A stretch of DNA of 64,000 nt from Terriglobia bacterium (GTDB lineage Bacteria > Acidobacteriota > Terriglobia > Terriglobales > Acidobacteriaceae). A model generated the notes under the pieces. That model ran no database searches. It was not told the DNA's origin and saw nothing but the letters and a program-made list of their open reading frames with translations. Position 1 is the first letter of the stretch, and every line of letters begins with the position of its first letter. The stretch lies in NCBI GenBank assembly GCA_020073525.1, contig JAIQFA010000004.1, forward strand, positions 62,001 to 126,000, in the 5' to 3' direction. Below, one piece after another: positions 45,101 to 53,024 of the stretch. The position numbers were made by a program, and so were the translations under genes.

Positions 45101-45241
45101 GGAACCATCAGTCGCGTAGAGTGCGCGGCTGCCCGAGTCGAAGCGAACTTCTCCCCGAAGGTGGCGGCGTAGAGCGGCTTCGAGCGCAATCGCGTCAAGC
45201 TGCGCGGCGCGGGCCGGAGGTGGGGCGATGTCTTGGGGCAT
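42125..45241 (-). CDS. FAD-linked and Fe-S oxidoreductase, GlcD-GlcF-type fusion
   Basis: A 1038-residue protein joining two normally separate subunits. Residues about 40-500 form the FAD_binding_4 fold and C-terminal oxidase domain (LLARGGGTALAGQCCN, GMIGNNSCGVHS, SLSGEHGDGQARAELL). Residues about 570-680 hold ferredoxin-like Cys clusters (CVGVGKCRREEGGVMCPSY and LCLSCKGCKSDCPVGVD). The rest has two CCG-type Cys blocks (LCCGRPLYDVG, PGCCGMAGAFG), and the last 20 residues form a membrane helix ending AKKR. It probably oxidises a 2-hydroxy acid such as D-lactate or glycolate and feeds quinone. Substrate is not readable from sequence. Confidence 0.88.
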   Translation of the reverse strand: MPQDIAPPPARAAQLDAIALEAALRRHLRGEVRFDSGSRALYATDGSNYRQVPIGVVIPRDKEDVLAAVALCREHRAPLLARGGGTALAGQCCNAAVILDFSKYMTAILEIDPERRIARVEPGVVLDTLRAAAEKHHLTFAPDPATHDRCTLGGMIGNNSCGVHSIMAGKTDDNIESLEVLTYGGQRMHVGATSAEDFDRLIREGGRRAEIYAGLKSLADRYGEQVRRRFPNIPRRVSGYNLNHLLPESGFHVARALVGSEGTCVTVLEATCRLVESPPSRVLLVIGWPDIYQCADHVPQIMEHRPIGLEGFDDIMVNASRRKGVNLEGLAMLPEGAGWLMVEFGATTADEAEAQARHLMEVLDRSAAPPNMHLFVDARQARRIWDVRESSLGVTSHVPGQPLHWEGFEDSAVAPEKLGAYLRELRSLMQAFHYGGSFYGHFGHACVHTRMDYDLESEEGVRKFRQFMEEAADLVVRYGGSLSGEHGDGQARAELLPKMFGPELMQAFREFKSLWDPDWKMNPGKLIEPYRLDENLRLGAGYDPWQPETHFKFPDDHGSLAAATLRCVGVGKCRREEGGVMCPSYRVTRDEQHSTRGRAHLLWEMTKGDVIKDGWQNEAIKESLDLCLSCKGCKSDCPVGVDVATYKAEFLSHYYETNRRPLNALALSNFDLWVRAASHVPGLVNLTTQLPGLRDLAKLAGGIHTHRRIPAFAPETFKQWWERQYPRGDGRIRSSSGAKLREASPVLLWADTFNNHFLPSTARAAAEVLEAAGFDVTVPRAHLCCGRPLYDVGMLDRAKRLLLAIMDELEPEIEAATPIVVLEPSCASVFRDELTNLFPKDERAQALSKQVFLLSEFLEQRAKDFPLPKLPRRALIHGHCHHKAIMKMTAEQSVLERMGVNFTAPAPGCCGMAGAFGFEKEKYEISKSIGELELLPAVRQAPTDWLIVADGFSCREQIAQETDRHALHLAEVLQMALREATETPEGFPMFDPAPQHYPEDAWVRPHEAAVQKSMKRTGLAVAGVAAGAALLLALAKKR

Positions 45242-45316
45242 AGGGTACAGAACATCTTCGAGGATGCGGACGCTGCGCGCAAGGGGATTGCGTCTTGTCG
45301 AGTACTACCCCGTGCG

Positions 45317-45376
45317 CCCCTGTGTCCTCTGTGGTTGAAAAGATCTCTACCACAGGGGGCACAGAGGTTCACAGGG
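45317..45376. repeat. Inverted repeat, family D (CACAGAGG...)
   Basis: A 60-base imperfect palindrome. The left arm is CCCCTGTGTCCTCTGTGG and the right arm ends CACAGAGGTTCACAGGGG, around AAGATCTCTACC. Related elements lie at 60600 and 61971. It lies between the FAD/Fe-S gene and coxD. Confidence 0.8.
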
Positions 45377-45395
45377 GAAAGCACATGAAATCTTG

Positions 45396-45695
45396 TTACC
45401 GCCAGGATCGAGTGAGGTAGTCCGCTAGAGACAGCGATACCAGAATGGCGAGGAAGAAGAATCCGGAGACGACTACGGCTCCGGTCAGCTTCTCGCTCGC
45501 GCCTTTGACGTGCATGAAGAAGAGCACCACTAGCGTCGCCTTAATGGTGGCGATGAGGAGCGCAACGACGGGGTTGAACGGGCCTAGGTTCACGAAGGCT
45601 GCACCGACGGTGGTCGCCGTCAGGATGAGCAAGCCTATGCCAATGGCTATGTAAAAGCCCTGCGAGTGACTCGTGTGTTCTTCGTGTTCCGACAT
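45396..45695 (-). CDS. coxD: Cytochrome c oxidase subunit IV
   Basis: A 99-residue membrane protein with three helices (FYIAIGIGLLILTATTVGAA, ALLIATIKATLVVLFFMHV and VVVSGFFFLAILVSLSLADY). The KATLVVLFFMHVKGASE block is the mark of caa3-type subunit IV. It is the last gene of the respiratory operon, 43 bases after coxC, with a degenerate repeat in the gap. It probably helps fold or stabilise subunit I. Confidence 0.9.
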   Translation of the reverse strand: MSEHEEHTSHSQGFYIAIGIGLLILTATTVGAAFVNLGPFNPVVALLIATIKATLVVLFFMHVKGASEKLTGAVVVSGFFFLAILVSLSLADYLTRSWR

Positions 45696-45702
45696 AAAGA
45701 AG

Positions 45703-45736
45703 TTCTCAGTTCTCAGCTGTCAGTTCTCAGTCACCC
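45703..45736. repeat. Degenerate CAGTTCTCAG repeat between coxC and coxD
   Basis: Tandem TTCTCAGTTCTCAGCTGTCA and further CAGTTCTCAG copies fill the coxC-coxD gap. Similar units lie at 26598, 40728 and 57590. Confidence 0.5.
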
Positions 45737-45738
45737 CG

Positions 45739-46422
45739 TCAGGAGTGGCGGCTTATCAAATACAGCAACGGGAATAGATAAATCCAAATGATATCGACCA
45801 GGTGCCAGTACAAGCCGGCGTTTTCTATCGGAGTAAAGTAGCCGGGCGAGTAATGTCCCTTCCACGCAAAGACCGCCAACACGCTAAACAGTCCGCAGCC
45901 AATGATCATGTGCAGGGCGTGCATGCCAGTCATGGCGAAGTAGAGCGAGAAAAAGAGTTCTGCTTCCTTCCCGTTCACCGGGATCTGCTTGCCATTGTCG
46001 TCGAAGGTGTCCGTGAAATTGAAGGTTGCTCCGGGCACGTGGTGCTTCTCGAATTTCTCAGCGTACTCAAAACCCTTGACCACCAAGAAGGTCATGCCCA
46101 GCAGAATGGTCACGACCAGGTAGCCGACCAGCAGCGCGCGCTTGCCTGCCTCCGCCGCTTTCACCGCCAAGACCACCGTCAGAGAACTGACGATCAGCAC
46201 CGCCGTGTTGAACGCTCCGAGCTTAATGCTGAGCTGCTGGCTTCCGGCCGCAAAGGCATTGAAGTGCTGGACGCGGTAGATCAGGTAGGCGCAGAACATG
46301 CCGCCGAAGAACATGATTTCGGTCACCAGGAACAGCCACATGCCAAGCGAGGCGGCGTTCTTCTGTTGCTGAGCATCGGAGAAATGGTGCAGCAGCGCAG
46401 GATTGTGAACTTCGTGTTCCAT
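45739..46422 (-). CDS. coxC: Cytochrome c oxidase subunit III
   Basis: A 227-residue membrane protein with about five helices. I prefer ATG 46422 (MEHEVHNPALLHHF); the track's TTG 46461 overlaps coxA and has no ribosome site. The conserved GMWLFLVTEIMFFGGMFCAYL and the C-terminal HLVDIIWIYLFPLLYL are typical. A soluble loop of about 35 residues (EYAEKFEKHHVPGATFNF and on) interrupts two helices; it is longer than in most family members. Subunit III supports lasting oxygen reduction by subunit I. Confidence 0.92.
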   Translation of the reverse strand: MEHEVHNPALLHHFSDAQQQKNAASLGMWLFLVTEIMFFGGMFCAYLIYRVQHFNAFAAGSQQLSIKLGAFNTAVLIVSSLTVVLAVKAAEAGKRALLVGYLVVTILLGMTFLVVKGFEYAEKFEKHHVPGATFNFTDTFDDNGKQIPVNGKEAELFFSLYFAMTGMHALHMIIGCGLFSVLAVFAWKGHYSPGYFTPIENAGLYWHLVDIIWIYLFPLLYLISRHS

Positions 46423-46450
46423 GGTCGTGACTGAACCAGTGGTTGCTTGG

Positions 46451-48109
46451 CTATCGTGCAACGGGAGCCTCCAGTTCCTTGGCTGGGATCTCGTCGTAGT
46501 TGTAGGCTTCCCAGGTCACCACCGGCGTCTCGTCAAAGTTGAAGGTGGTCGGCGGCGACGCGGTCTTCCACTCCAGGCCGGCGGCGTTCCACGGATTGGC
46601 ATCGGCGATGGGGCCGTATTTTAGCGACCACAGGAAGTAGATCATCGGCAGCAGATAGCCGACGGCCAGCACGCTGGCGCCCGCGGTCGAGAGCACGTTG
46701 AGCACCTGGAACTCCGGTGGATACTGCCAGTAGCGGCGCGGCATGCCGACGTAACCAAGAATGAATTGCGGGAAGAACGTCAGGTTGAAGCCGACGAACA
46801 CCAGCAGCGCCGACAGCTTGGCCCAGCCTTCGGGATACATGCGTCCGGTGATTTTCGGCCACCAGAAATGCATGCCTCCCAGATACCCCATCAAGACGCC
46901 ACCTACCATGACGTAGTGGAAGTGAGCGACCACGAAATAGGTATCAGTAACGTGAACGTCGATGCCCAAGGTGGCGAGAAAGAGCCCCGTTAAGCCGCCA
47001 ATGGTGAAGAGCCCGATAAAGCCGAAAGCATAGAGCATGGGCGTGGCGTAAGAAATCGATCCCTTGTAGAGCGTCGCGGTCCAGTTGAAGACTTTGACCG
47101 CCGAGGGCACGCCGATGAAGAAAGTCAGAAACGAAAAGATCATCGCGGCATAGAGCGAGATGCCGGCGACGAACATGTGATGCGCCCACACCAGGAATCC
47201 CAGGACTGCAATGGCGATACTCGACAGCGCTACAAAGTTGTAACCGAAGATGCGCTTGCGTGCGAAGCAGGCAATGAGTTCGCTGATCACACCCATCGAA
47301 GGCAGGATCATAATGTAGACGGCGGGATGCGAGTAGAACCAGAACAGGTGCTGGAACAGGAGAGGATCGCCACCCAGCCTGGGATCAAAGATCCCGAGAT
47401 GGAAAAGGCGCTCGACGGCCACCAGCACGATGGTGATGGCGACCACTGGCGTGCCCAGGATCATGATGAGGCTGGTAGCGTAGTTCGCCCAGATAAACAG
47501 CGGCAGGCGGCTCCAGGTAAGGCCGGGCGCGCGCATCCGGTGGACGGTGACAATGAAGTTGAGTCCGGTGAAAATCGAGGAGAAGCCGGCAATGAAGACT
47601 GCGAGTCCGGCCTCGACGATCTTGGTGTTGGTGTACTCCGTGCTGAAGGGGCTGTAGAAAGTCCAACCCGTGTCGACGCCGCCGGTCAACATGACGTGCG
47701 TGATCATGATGCCGCCAATCGCGTAGAGATACCAACTGAGCAGGTTGATGCGCGGGAAGGCAAGATCTTTGGCGCCGATCATGAGCGGCACCAGAAAGTT
47801 CCCGAGTACAGCCGGCACGACCGGGATCAGAAAGAAGAACACCATGATCATGCCGTGCATAGTGAACACCTTGTTATAGGTGTCGGCATGCATGAGGTCG
47901 CCTTGGGGCGTGAGCAGTTCGAGCCGGATGAGCATGGCAAAGAAGCCGCCGAGAAAGAAGAACGCCGTCACCGAAATCAGATAGAGGATCGCGATCCGCT
48001 TATGGTCGGTGGTCAACAGCCAGGACTTGAGCGTGTGCCCGTTGTTGAGATAGTTCAGCTTCGGAGTCTGAGCCGGAGCCTGATTCGCCGGAATTACTGT
48101 ACTCGCCAT
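46451..48109 (-). CDS. coxA: Cytochrome c oxidase subunit I (A2-type heme-copper oxidase)
   Basis: A 552-residue protein with about 12-13 transmembrane helices. The CuB-binding helix reads [11 protein letters not shown]: the crosslinked His is present, but the Tyr-Ser pair replaces the HPEVY glutamate, which marks an A2-family enzyme. AHHMFV supplies the other CuB histidines and [11 protein letters not shown] the heme ligands. It reduces oxygen to water and pumps protons. The ATG is 2 bases after the coxB stop. With heme-c bearing subunit II it forms a caa3-type oxidase. Confidence 0.96.
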   Translation of the reverse strand: MASTVIPANQAPAQTPKLNYLNNGHTLKSWLLTTDHKRIAILYLISVTAFFFLGGFFAMLIRLELLTPQGDLMHADTYNKVFTMHGMIMVFFFLIPVVPAVLGNFLVPLMIGAKDLAFPRINLLSWYLYAIGGIMITHVMLTGGVDTGWTFYSPFSTEYTNTKIVEAGLAVFIAGFSSIFTGLNFIVTVHRMRAPGLTWSRLPLFIWANYATSLIMILGTPVVAITIVLVAVERLFHLGIFDPRLGGDPLLFQHLFWFYSHPAVYIMILPSMGVISELIACFARKRIFGYNFVALSSIAIAVLGFLVWAHHMFVAGISLYAAMIFSFLTFFIGVPSAVKVFNWTATLYKGSISYATPMLYAFGFIGLFTIGGLTGLFLATLGIDVHVTDTYFVVAHFHYVMVGGVLMGYLGGMHFWWPKITGRMYPEGWAKLSALLVFVGFNLTFFPQFILGYVGMPRRYWQYPPEFQVLNVLSTAGASVLAVGYLLPMIYFLWSLKYGPIADANPWNAAGLEWKTASPPTTFNFDETPVVTWEAYNYDEIPAKELEAPVAR

Positions 48110-48111
48110 GA

Positions 48112-49110
48112 CTATTGCACCTGCATATTCTGGGGTTGAGCCGGGGAAGCGGCGGGCTGGTTCTGCAGCCCAGCGGTTCCCGTGGGTGGCTGGTTTAGCG
48201 ATTTCACGTAGGCCACCAGCGCGTTCAATTGTTCTTCGCTGACAATGCCCTGGAAGGTCGGCATCACCGGCTTAAAACCGCTCACGATCTTCGCAGTGGG
48301 ATTGAGGATGGACTCACGAACGTAGTTCTCGTCGGCAGTCACCGTGCGCCCGTCTTCGAGCAGAACCGGTTTGTTGTAGATACCGGTGAGATTGGGTCCG
48401 CGTCCCTGGACATCGAAGCGATGACAAGTGGAGCATCCAAGCTGCGTAAACAGCTGCTTGCCGGTCTCCTGCAAGGGGGCGGAAGGCCCGCCCGCCATCC
48501 ACTGCGCGTAATCCTGCGGCTCCATGACAACGATGTCTCCGCCCATGCCGGAGTGCTGGGTTCCGCAGTATTCGGCGCAGAATAAATGATAGCGGCCCGG
48601 CACCGTGGCCTTGAACCAGAGCGTAGTGTAGCGGCCGGGCAGTACATCCTGCTTGATGCGGAACGCCGGGACGAAGAAGCTGTGAATCACGTCCTGCGAA
48701 GTCATGATCAGCTTGATATTCTGGCCGATCGGGACGTGCAGCTCGTTGATCTCGCGTTGCCCCTCCATGTGCTCGATCTTCCACATCCACTGCTTGGCAA
48801 CGACGTAGACTTCGGTGGAGTCGGCCGGAGGCGTGCGCTCCTTGAAGAAAATGACCGCGCCCCAGATGAAGAACGTCAGCATCACAAAGAACGGAATGAT
48901 CGACCAGGTAATTTCGAGGATGGTCGAACCCTCGATGGGATGGGCTTCGCGGCCAGGTACCCGACGATACTTGATCGCCAGCATGGTGACGGCGAGGAAG
49001 ATGATCGCGGTCATGACGCCGGCGACAAGCAACAAATAGATGTAGAGGGCATCCACTTGGCCTGCCATGGTCGAGGCCTGATCGGGCCACAATGGTAGAA
49101 ATTTCGACAT
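48112..49110 (-). CDS. coxB: Cytochrome c oxidase subunit II with fused cytochrome c
   Basis: A 332-residue protein. Two N-terminal helices ([20 protein letters not shown] and [19 protein letters not shown]) hold it in the membrane. A cupredoxin domain carries the CuA site ([15 protein letters not shown]) and the aromatic KQWMWKIEH electron-entry patch. After a short linker, a cytochrome c domain has LGCSTCHRF with a PVMPTF methionine ligand. The fusion defines the caa3 type. It accepts electrons from ACIII, directly or via a soluble carrier. The sco gene lies 2 bases upstream. Confidence 0.96.
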   Translation of the reverse strand: MSKFLPLWPDQASTMAGQVDALYIYLLLVAGVMTAIIFLAVTMLAIKYRRVPGREAHPIEGSTILEITWSIIPFFVMLTFFIWGAVIFFKERTPPADSTEVYVVAKQWMWKIEHMEGQREINELHVPIGQNIKLIMTSQDVIHSFFVPAFRIKQDVLPGRYTTLWFKATVPGRYHLFCAEYCGTQHSGMGGDIVVMEPQDYAQWMAGGPSAPLQETGKQLFTQLGCSTCHRFDVQGRGPNLTGIYNKPVLLEDGRTVTADENYVRESILNPTAKIVSGFKPVMPTFQGIVSEEQLNALVAYVKSLNQPPTGTAGLQNQPAASPAQPQNMQVQ

Positions 49111-49112
49111 AG

Positions 49113-50000
49113 TTATGCAGCTCGCCCCGGTTCGCCGTGACCCGCGTTGCGATCGACACGGAACATGACGAACATAAATGTTCCCAGGATGAGCATGGTC
49201 CCGAGCGCCGCCACTTTCAGGATATTGCTGACGACAGCGCCGTATTTTCCAGTCCTGGGATCGTAGTGATAGCAGTACAGCAGCACCTGGTCGCCGATGT
49301 TCCCAATCTTGTTTTGCGAGGCCTGCACCAGCCCGAGGCGCAGATCCTTGGGAGAGAACTCGACTCCGTAAAAGTATCCCGAAACGTGGTGGTCGGGCGT
49401 GAGCATAACAATCACGGCGGCGTGCGCGTACTGCTCGGTCTTCGGATCGAACTGATACTGGAATCCGACCGATTTGGTGAGCGCGTTAATCTGGTCAGCC
49501 TTCCCGGTGAGGAAGTGCCAGCCCTGATCCGAGTTCGCGCGGCCGTAGCGCTTCATGATGTCACGCTTTTTTGCGGCGGCCATTTCCGTGGTCTCGCGCG
49601 GATCGAAGCTCACCGTGACCACATCAAAATCCTGGCCGAGATTGAAGGTCAGTGCCTTCATCGAACCGACCAGCCCTTGCAGCAGTTCGCCACAGAGCAT
49701 GGGGCACTGGTAGTAACCCAGGTTCAGGATGACGGGGCGTCCGTGACCGAAGTAGTCGGCGAGCTTGACCGGGTTGCCGAGTTCGTCTTTGAATTCGAGA
49801 TTGGCGGGAACTTCGGCGTTGAGATGCTGCTCGATGCCGACGAATTCCAGCCCCGGTGGACGTTGATTGACGGGCGGGCTCATGATGCCACCGCCCATGA
49901 TTGGACCGCGCGCGCCCTGCGCAAACGACGGTGCGGCCGAGAGGATCAGCACGAAAGCTGCGATGACGATCGAATTTGCGAAACCACTTTTACTACGCAC
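49113..50000 (-). CDS. sco: SCO1/SenC-family copper chaperone
   Basis: A 295-residue protein with an N-terminal signal peptide (IVIAAFVLILSAAPSFAQ), a thioredoxin-like domain with the copper-binding CPMLC and a distal His (DHHVSG region), and a C-terminal membrane helix (LGTMLILGTFMFVMFRV). It assembles the CuA centre of coxB. Its place directly before coxB fits this. The C-terminal helix is unusual, because most SCO proteins are anchored at the N-terminus. Confidence 0.88.
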   Translation of the reverse strand: MRSKSGFANSIVIAAFVLILSAAPSFAQGARGPIMGGGIMSPPVNQRPPGLEFVGIEQHLNAEVPANLEFKDELGNPVKLADYFGHGRPVILNLGYYQCPMLCGELLQGLVGSMKALTFNLGQDFDVVTVSFDPRETTEMAAAKKRDIMKRYGRANSDQGWHFLTGKADQINALTKSVGFQYQFDPKTEQYAHAAVIVMLTPDHHVSGYFYGVEFSPKDLRLGLVQASQNKIGNIGDQVLLYCYHYDPRTGKYGAVVSNILKVAALGTMLILGTFMFVMFRVDRNAGHGEPGRAA

Positions 50001-50106
50001 TGCTTTTTCCCTTTTCCGGCCAACTGCCCGCAGCGGCTAAAGCCGCCTTCATCTTCTTCACTTTACGGCGCGGCTGAAGCCGCACCCATTCAAAGCAAAG
50101 TCTCTA
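50001..50106. repeat. GC-rich short repeat between sco and the orphan gene
   Basis: Contains GCAGCGGCTAAAGCCGCC and GCGCGGCTGAAGCCGCACC, two imperfect hairpins with a shared GGCT(A/G)AAGCC core in a 106-base gap, the largest gap inside the respiratory operon. Confidence 0.5.
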
Positions 50107-50628
50107 TTACTTTGCTGCCGATTTCTGGGCAGGCACCTTGCCTGCCGCTGGCGATCCCGCATCCAGGTTGCCTTGTTGATAAACCGGCAATTTGCGTTCA
50201 ACAATCAATTCCATGGCACGCTCGATCGGAATGTGCGCCACACCGGCGTTTTCGTCGACCCAACCGTAGCTGTTGAGTCGGTTCTCCTGATCCATCAGGA
50301 AGTCACGAAATTGGCCACGCTCGTTCCATTCGAGCATGGGGGCGCCATTGTCTTTGAACTTCTTGTCGACGTAGTCTCCCTGGCCGGGAGCGAAGTCGAT
50401 ATGGCGCGAAGTGACTTCCGTCGACGGAGCCAACGGACTGGCGGTGGCCATCTGCGACCGCTCGTACTTATCGAGGAACGAATACATGCCGACAATGATG
50501 AAATATATGACTACGCCAACGACCGCGAGGCCAATCATGAAGGCGAAGACACCGCGTGCGGCCAAGTCTTCGTGTTCAAACTCGGTTTCGTGGCCGGAGT
50601 GGCCGTGGTTCATCATTTCTTCACTCAT
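50107..50628 (-). CDS. Small membrane-anchored protein of the ACIII operon
   Basis: A 173-residue protein. A His/Glu-rich N-terminus (MMNHGHSGHETEFEHED) precedes one hydrophobic helix (GVFAFMIGLAVVGVVIYFIIVGMY) and a soluble domain with NSYGWVDENAGVAHIPIERAMELI. Its start overlaps the actF stop by eight bases, so it is translationally coupled to ACIII. I do not know a named family, but the GWVDE-x-G-x-x-RIPI-type tail is like one found in proteins encoded next to ACIII or caa3 genes. It may be an extra subunit or metal handler. Confidence 0.7.
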   Translation of the reverse strand: MSEEMMNHGHSGHETEFEHEDLAARGVFAFMIGLAVVGVVIYFIIVGMYSFLDKYERSQMATASPLAPSTEVTSRHIDFAPGQGDYVDKKFKDNGAPMLEWNERGQFRDFLMDQENRLNSYGWVDENAGVAHIPIERAMELIVERKLPVYQQGNLDAGSPAAGKVPAQKSAAK

Positions 50629-51811
50629 GCGACGGCTCCAGAAGTCTCAAGGTCTGCGGCGCGTTCACGGCCAGCAGCGGACGCGATCTCAGATTATGAA
50701 AGAAGTAGGCCATCCAAAGACCGCCCATCCCGGCGATGATTGCAAAATGCACCCAGCTGATGTGAAACGTGGAATGTTCCGACACCGGCTCGATATGCCA
50801 AAAGATATCGACCATGCGCATGAAGATGAGCCAGGACGCGAGGCGGACCAGCGTCCGCGCCTTGCGCTTCAATTGCCTCGAGAGTAAGAGCGCGAACGGT
50901 ACCGCGAAGTGGAACACTACCAGGAACAGGCCGACATACTCCCACCCGCCATTCATGCGAAGCTTGTACCACGGAATCTCTTCGGGCAGGTTGCCGGCCC
51001 AGATGATGAGCCACTGGGAAAAATTGAAGTATGCCCAGACCATGACGAAAGCCAGCATGAGCTTGCCGTGGTCGTGGACTTCCGTGTCCGTGAGGTAGTC
51101 GGACATCGGCTTGCGTTTGCCGAGGATGCTTTCGATGACCACGCAGAAGCAGAAGGCGGAGAGTGCTTCCCCGGCAATGAACAGCATGCCGTAAATGGTC
51201 GAGATCCAGCGCGCTTGCAGCGACATCACCCAGTCGATCACCGCAAACGAAATCGTGAGCGAGTAGATGACCAGCCCAATCGAACTCATGGCGCGGAAAC
51301 GCAACGTGCTCTGGCCTGCAGTCGTATCTTGCTCGGTGGACCAGCGATTCAAGAAGTAGGCCATCCCGACCCAGATCACGAAGTAAAGCATGTAGCGCAG
51401 CAAGATGCCGTTGAAGTTGAGATAGCTGTGCGTGATCTCCACGATCTTCGGGTCGGTCAGCCCCGGCCTGGCCCAGAAATACAGTTTGGGCAGGTTCAGC
51501 AGGATCGGGATAAACAGGACGAACATGAGGGGCAGCGTCATCATGCCCGATTCCAGGATGCGACGAATCACCGTGCCCCAGGCGCCGCCGACCAGGTGGT
51601 AGAGCATAAGGATGGCCATACATCCGAGCGACAGGCCAAGCCAGAACATGAAGCCTTCGAGGTAGGCGGAATAGAAGCTCTCGGGAGCAAGAAAAGCGCC
51701 GGCGATCGAAACAATCGCGCCGATCACACCAATGACGAGCGACCGCTGCTGGATGGTCTGAGCCACGGGCGGCGCCATCAGGTCTGACTTGTTCATGGTG
51801 GCCGTGGTCAT
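50621..51811 (-). CDS. actF: Alternative complex III membrane subunit ActF
   Basis: A 396-residue polytopic protein. I start at ATG 51811 with GAGGGGGAG upstream; the track's 51985 adds 58 residues from the actE frame. About ten helices of the NrfD/PsrC-like fold, with conserved MYGMLFIAGEALSAF-like and SHF-type segments, match quinol:cytochrome c oxidoreductase subunits. It is the second NrfD-type membrane subunit with ActC and probably helps bind quinol and move protons. The ATG overlaps the actE stop by four bases. Confidence 0.88.
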   Translation of the reverse strand: MTTATMNKSDLMAPPVAQTIQQRSLVIGVIGAIVSIAGAFLAPESFYSAYLEGFMFWLGLSLGCMAILMLYHLVGGAWGTVIRRILESGMMTLPLMFVLFIPILLNLPKLYFWARPGLTDPKIVEITHSYLNFNGILLRYMLYFVIWVGMAYFLNRWSTEQDTTAGQSTLRFRAMSSIGLVIYSLTISFAVIDWVMSLQARWISTIYGMLFIAGEALSAFCFCVVIESILGKRKPMSDYLTDTEVHDHGKLMLAFVMVWAYFNFSQWLIIWAGNLPEEIPWYKLRMNGGWEYVGLFLVVFHFAVPFALLLSRQLKRKARTLVRLASWLIFMRMVDIFWHIEPVSEHSTFHISWVHFAIIAGMGGLWMAYFFHNLRSRPLLAVNAPQTLRLLEPSHE

Positions 51812-52473
51812 TTGTGCTCCCCCTCTGCAGCGGCGGGCGGCGCGGGCGCCACCTCGGGCAGCGTCGCTCCGTTGCCGATATCGCGGAACTGCGGCGGAGG
51901 CGCCTTCATGTCTTGTCCCGCGGGAACGTCGCTCGACGTCGCATTCTGGCTCAGTTGCAGCGCGCGGATGTAAGCCGCGATGCACCAGCGATCGCGCGGG
52001 GCAATCTGGGAGGCGTAATCGGGCATGACGCCGAAACCATTGGTATCTACGTCGAAGAGGTAGCCGATTGGCACTTTCCGCAGACGGTCAATGTGAAACG
52101 ACGGCGGCTTGCGGAAGCCGCGCGTGGGGATAAAGCCATTGCCATCGCCAACGCGTCCGTGACAGGGCGTGCAGTAGATATTGAACCGCTCGCGTCCGCG
52201 CTCGAGCACTTCCTTCGTTACCGGGAACGGCATATAGTCGCCGGGCGCGTTCCCAATTTTTCCGGTGTAGAAGTACGTATCTTCGCGAAGATCGCCGCGA
52301 GCTACCGTACCCTCGACGGGCAACCGGGCGGAGCGATCGTCAGCGAAGAAATCGCTCTTCGCCATGGGACGGTAATAGGGCTGCATGTGCATGTCGAGAC
52401 GGCATCCGGCAGTGATGGCAATCAGAGCCAGCAGCGCGGGCAGAACTTTTCGGAGGTTGCGAGTGGCGCCCAT
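51808..52473 (-). CDS. actE: Alternative complex III monoheme cytochrome ActE
   Basis: A 221-residue lipoprotein. The signal peptide ends in ITAGC, a lipobox. YCTPCHGRVGDGNG is the heme-c site and the later GVMPDYASQI supplies Met as distal ligand. A Pro/Ala-rich C-terminal tail is present. ActE is the exit cytochrome that passes electrons to the oxidase or a soluble c cytochrome. It starts 2 bases after actD stops and overlaps actF. Confidence 0.9.
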   Translation of the reverse strand: MGATRNLRKVLPALLALIAITAGCRLDMHMQPYYRPMAKSDFFADDRSARLPVEGTVARGDLREDTYFYTGKIGNAPGDYMPFPVTKEVLERGRERFNIYCTPCHGRVGDGNGFIPTRGFRKPPSFHIDRLRKVPIGYLFDVDTNGFGVMPDYASQIAPRDRWCIAAYIRALQLSQNATSSDVPAGQDMKAPPPQFRDIGNGATLPEVAPAPPAAAEGEHK

Positions 52474-52475
52474 GA

Positions 52476-53024
52476 CTAGCTCGGCACCTCCGCGACCATT
52501 CGTGGAGAAAGGCCCGAAAGAAACGAGCGCGTGCGGGCGGCGTCATATTTCGGGTCACTCGAAAACACGACCAGAAAGAACTTGTTGTCAGAAGCCTTGG
52601 CAAACTCAGGCACGTTGAACACTGGGTGATAGGGCATGGGCAGGCCGTTGAGGGCGAGCATGCCGATCGCGGCAGAAAGTCCGCCAAAGAGAATCGTCAA
52701 TTCGAAGGTCACGATGATAAACGAGGGCCATGAATGAAGCGGGCGGCCGCCGACGTTGACCGGATACGTGATCACCGCCACCCAGTACTGAAGCGCATAC
52801 GCCGATAGCCCGCCGATCAGTCCCCCGATGAGGACGACGAGCGGCACGCGATTCTTGTGAAAACCGATCGCTTCGGCGAGGCCCTCAATGGGAAATGGGC
52901 TGTAAGCGTCGAGTTTCTCGTAGCCCGCTTCGTGCGCCTTGTGAGCGGCGGCTACCAACTCTTTCGCCGAATCGAACTCAGCCATCAATCCGTAGATCGG
53001 ACCGTTGCCTGAAAAATCGCTCAT
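52476..53024 (-). CDS. actD: Alternative complex III subunit ActD (DUF3341)
   Basis: A 182-residue protein with ATG 53024 and GGAGGTGA upstream; the track's 53195 start is in the actC frame. The N-terminal GLMAEFDSAKELVAAAHKAH and YSPFPIEGL are the DUF3341 signature. Two membrane helices follow (VPLVVLIGGLIGGLSAYALQ and FIIVTFELTILFGGLSAAIG), and a cytosolic end near FFLVVFS completes it. It is a structural subunit of ACIII. The ATG overlaps actC by four bases. Confidence 0.9.
   Translation of the reverse strand: MSDFSGNGPIYGLMAEFDSAKELVAAAHKAHEAGYEKLDAYSPFPIEGLAEAIGFHKNRVPLVVLIGGLIGGLSAYALQYWVAVITYPVNVGGRPLHSWPSFIIVTFELTILFGGLSAAIGMLALNGLPMPYHPVFNVPEFAKASDNKFFLVVFSSDPKYDAARTRSFLSGLSPRMVAEVPS

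Noticed and set aside
47177-48139. 320-aa plus-strand ORF opposite coxA
   Set aside because: Very charged (His/Glu/Gln/Arg), typical of an antisense to membrane helices.
49137-50276. 379-aa plus-strand ORF opposite sco
   Set aside because: Antisense shadow; sco has CPMLC and a signal peptide.
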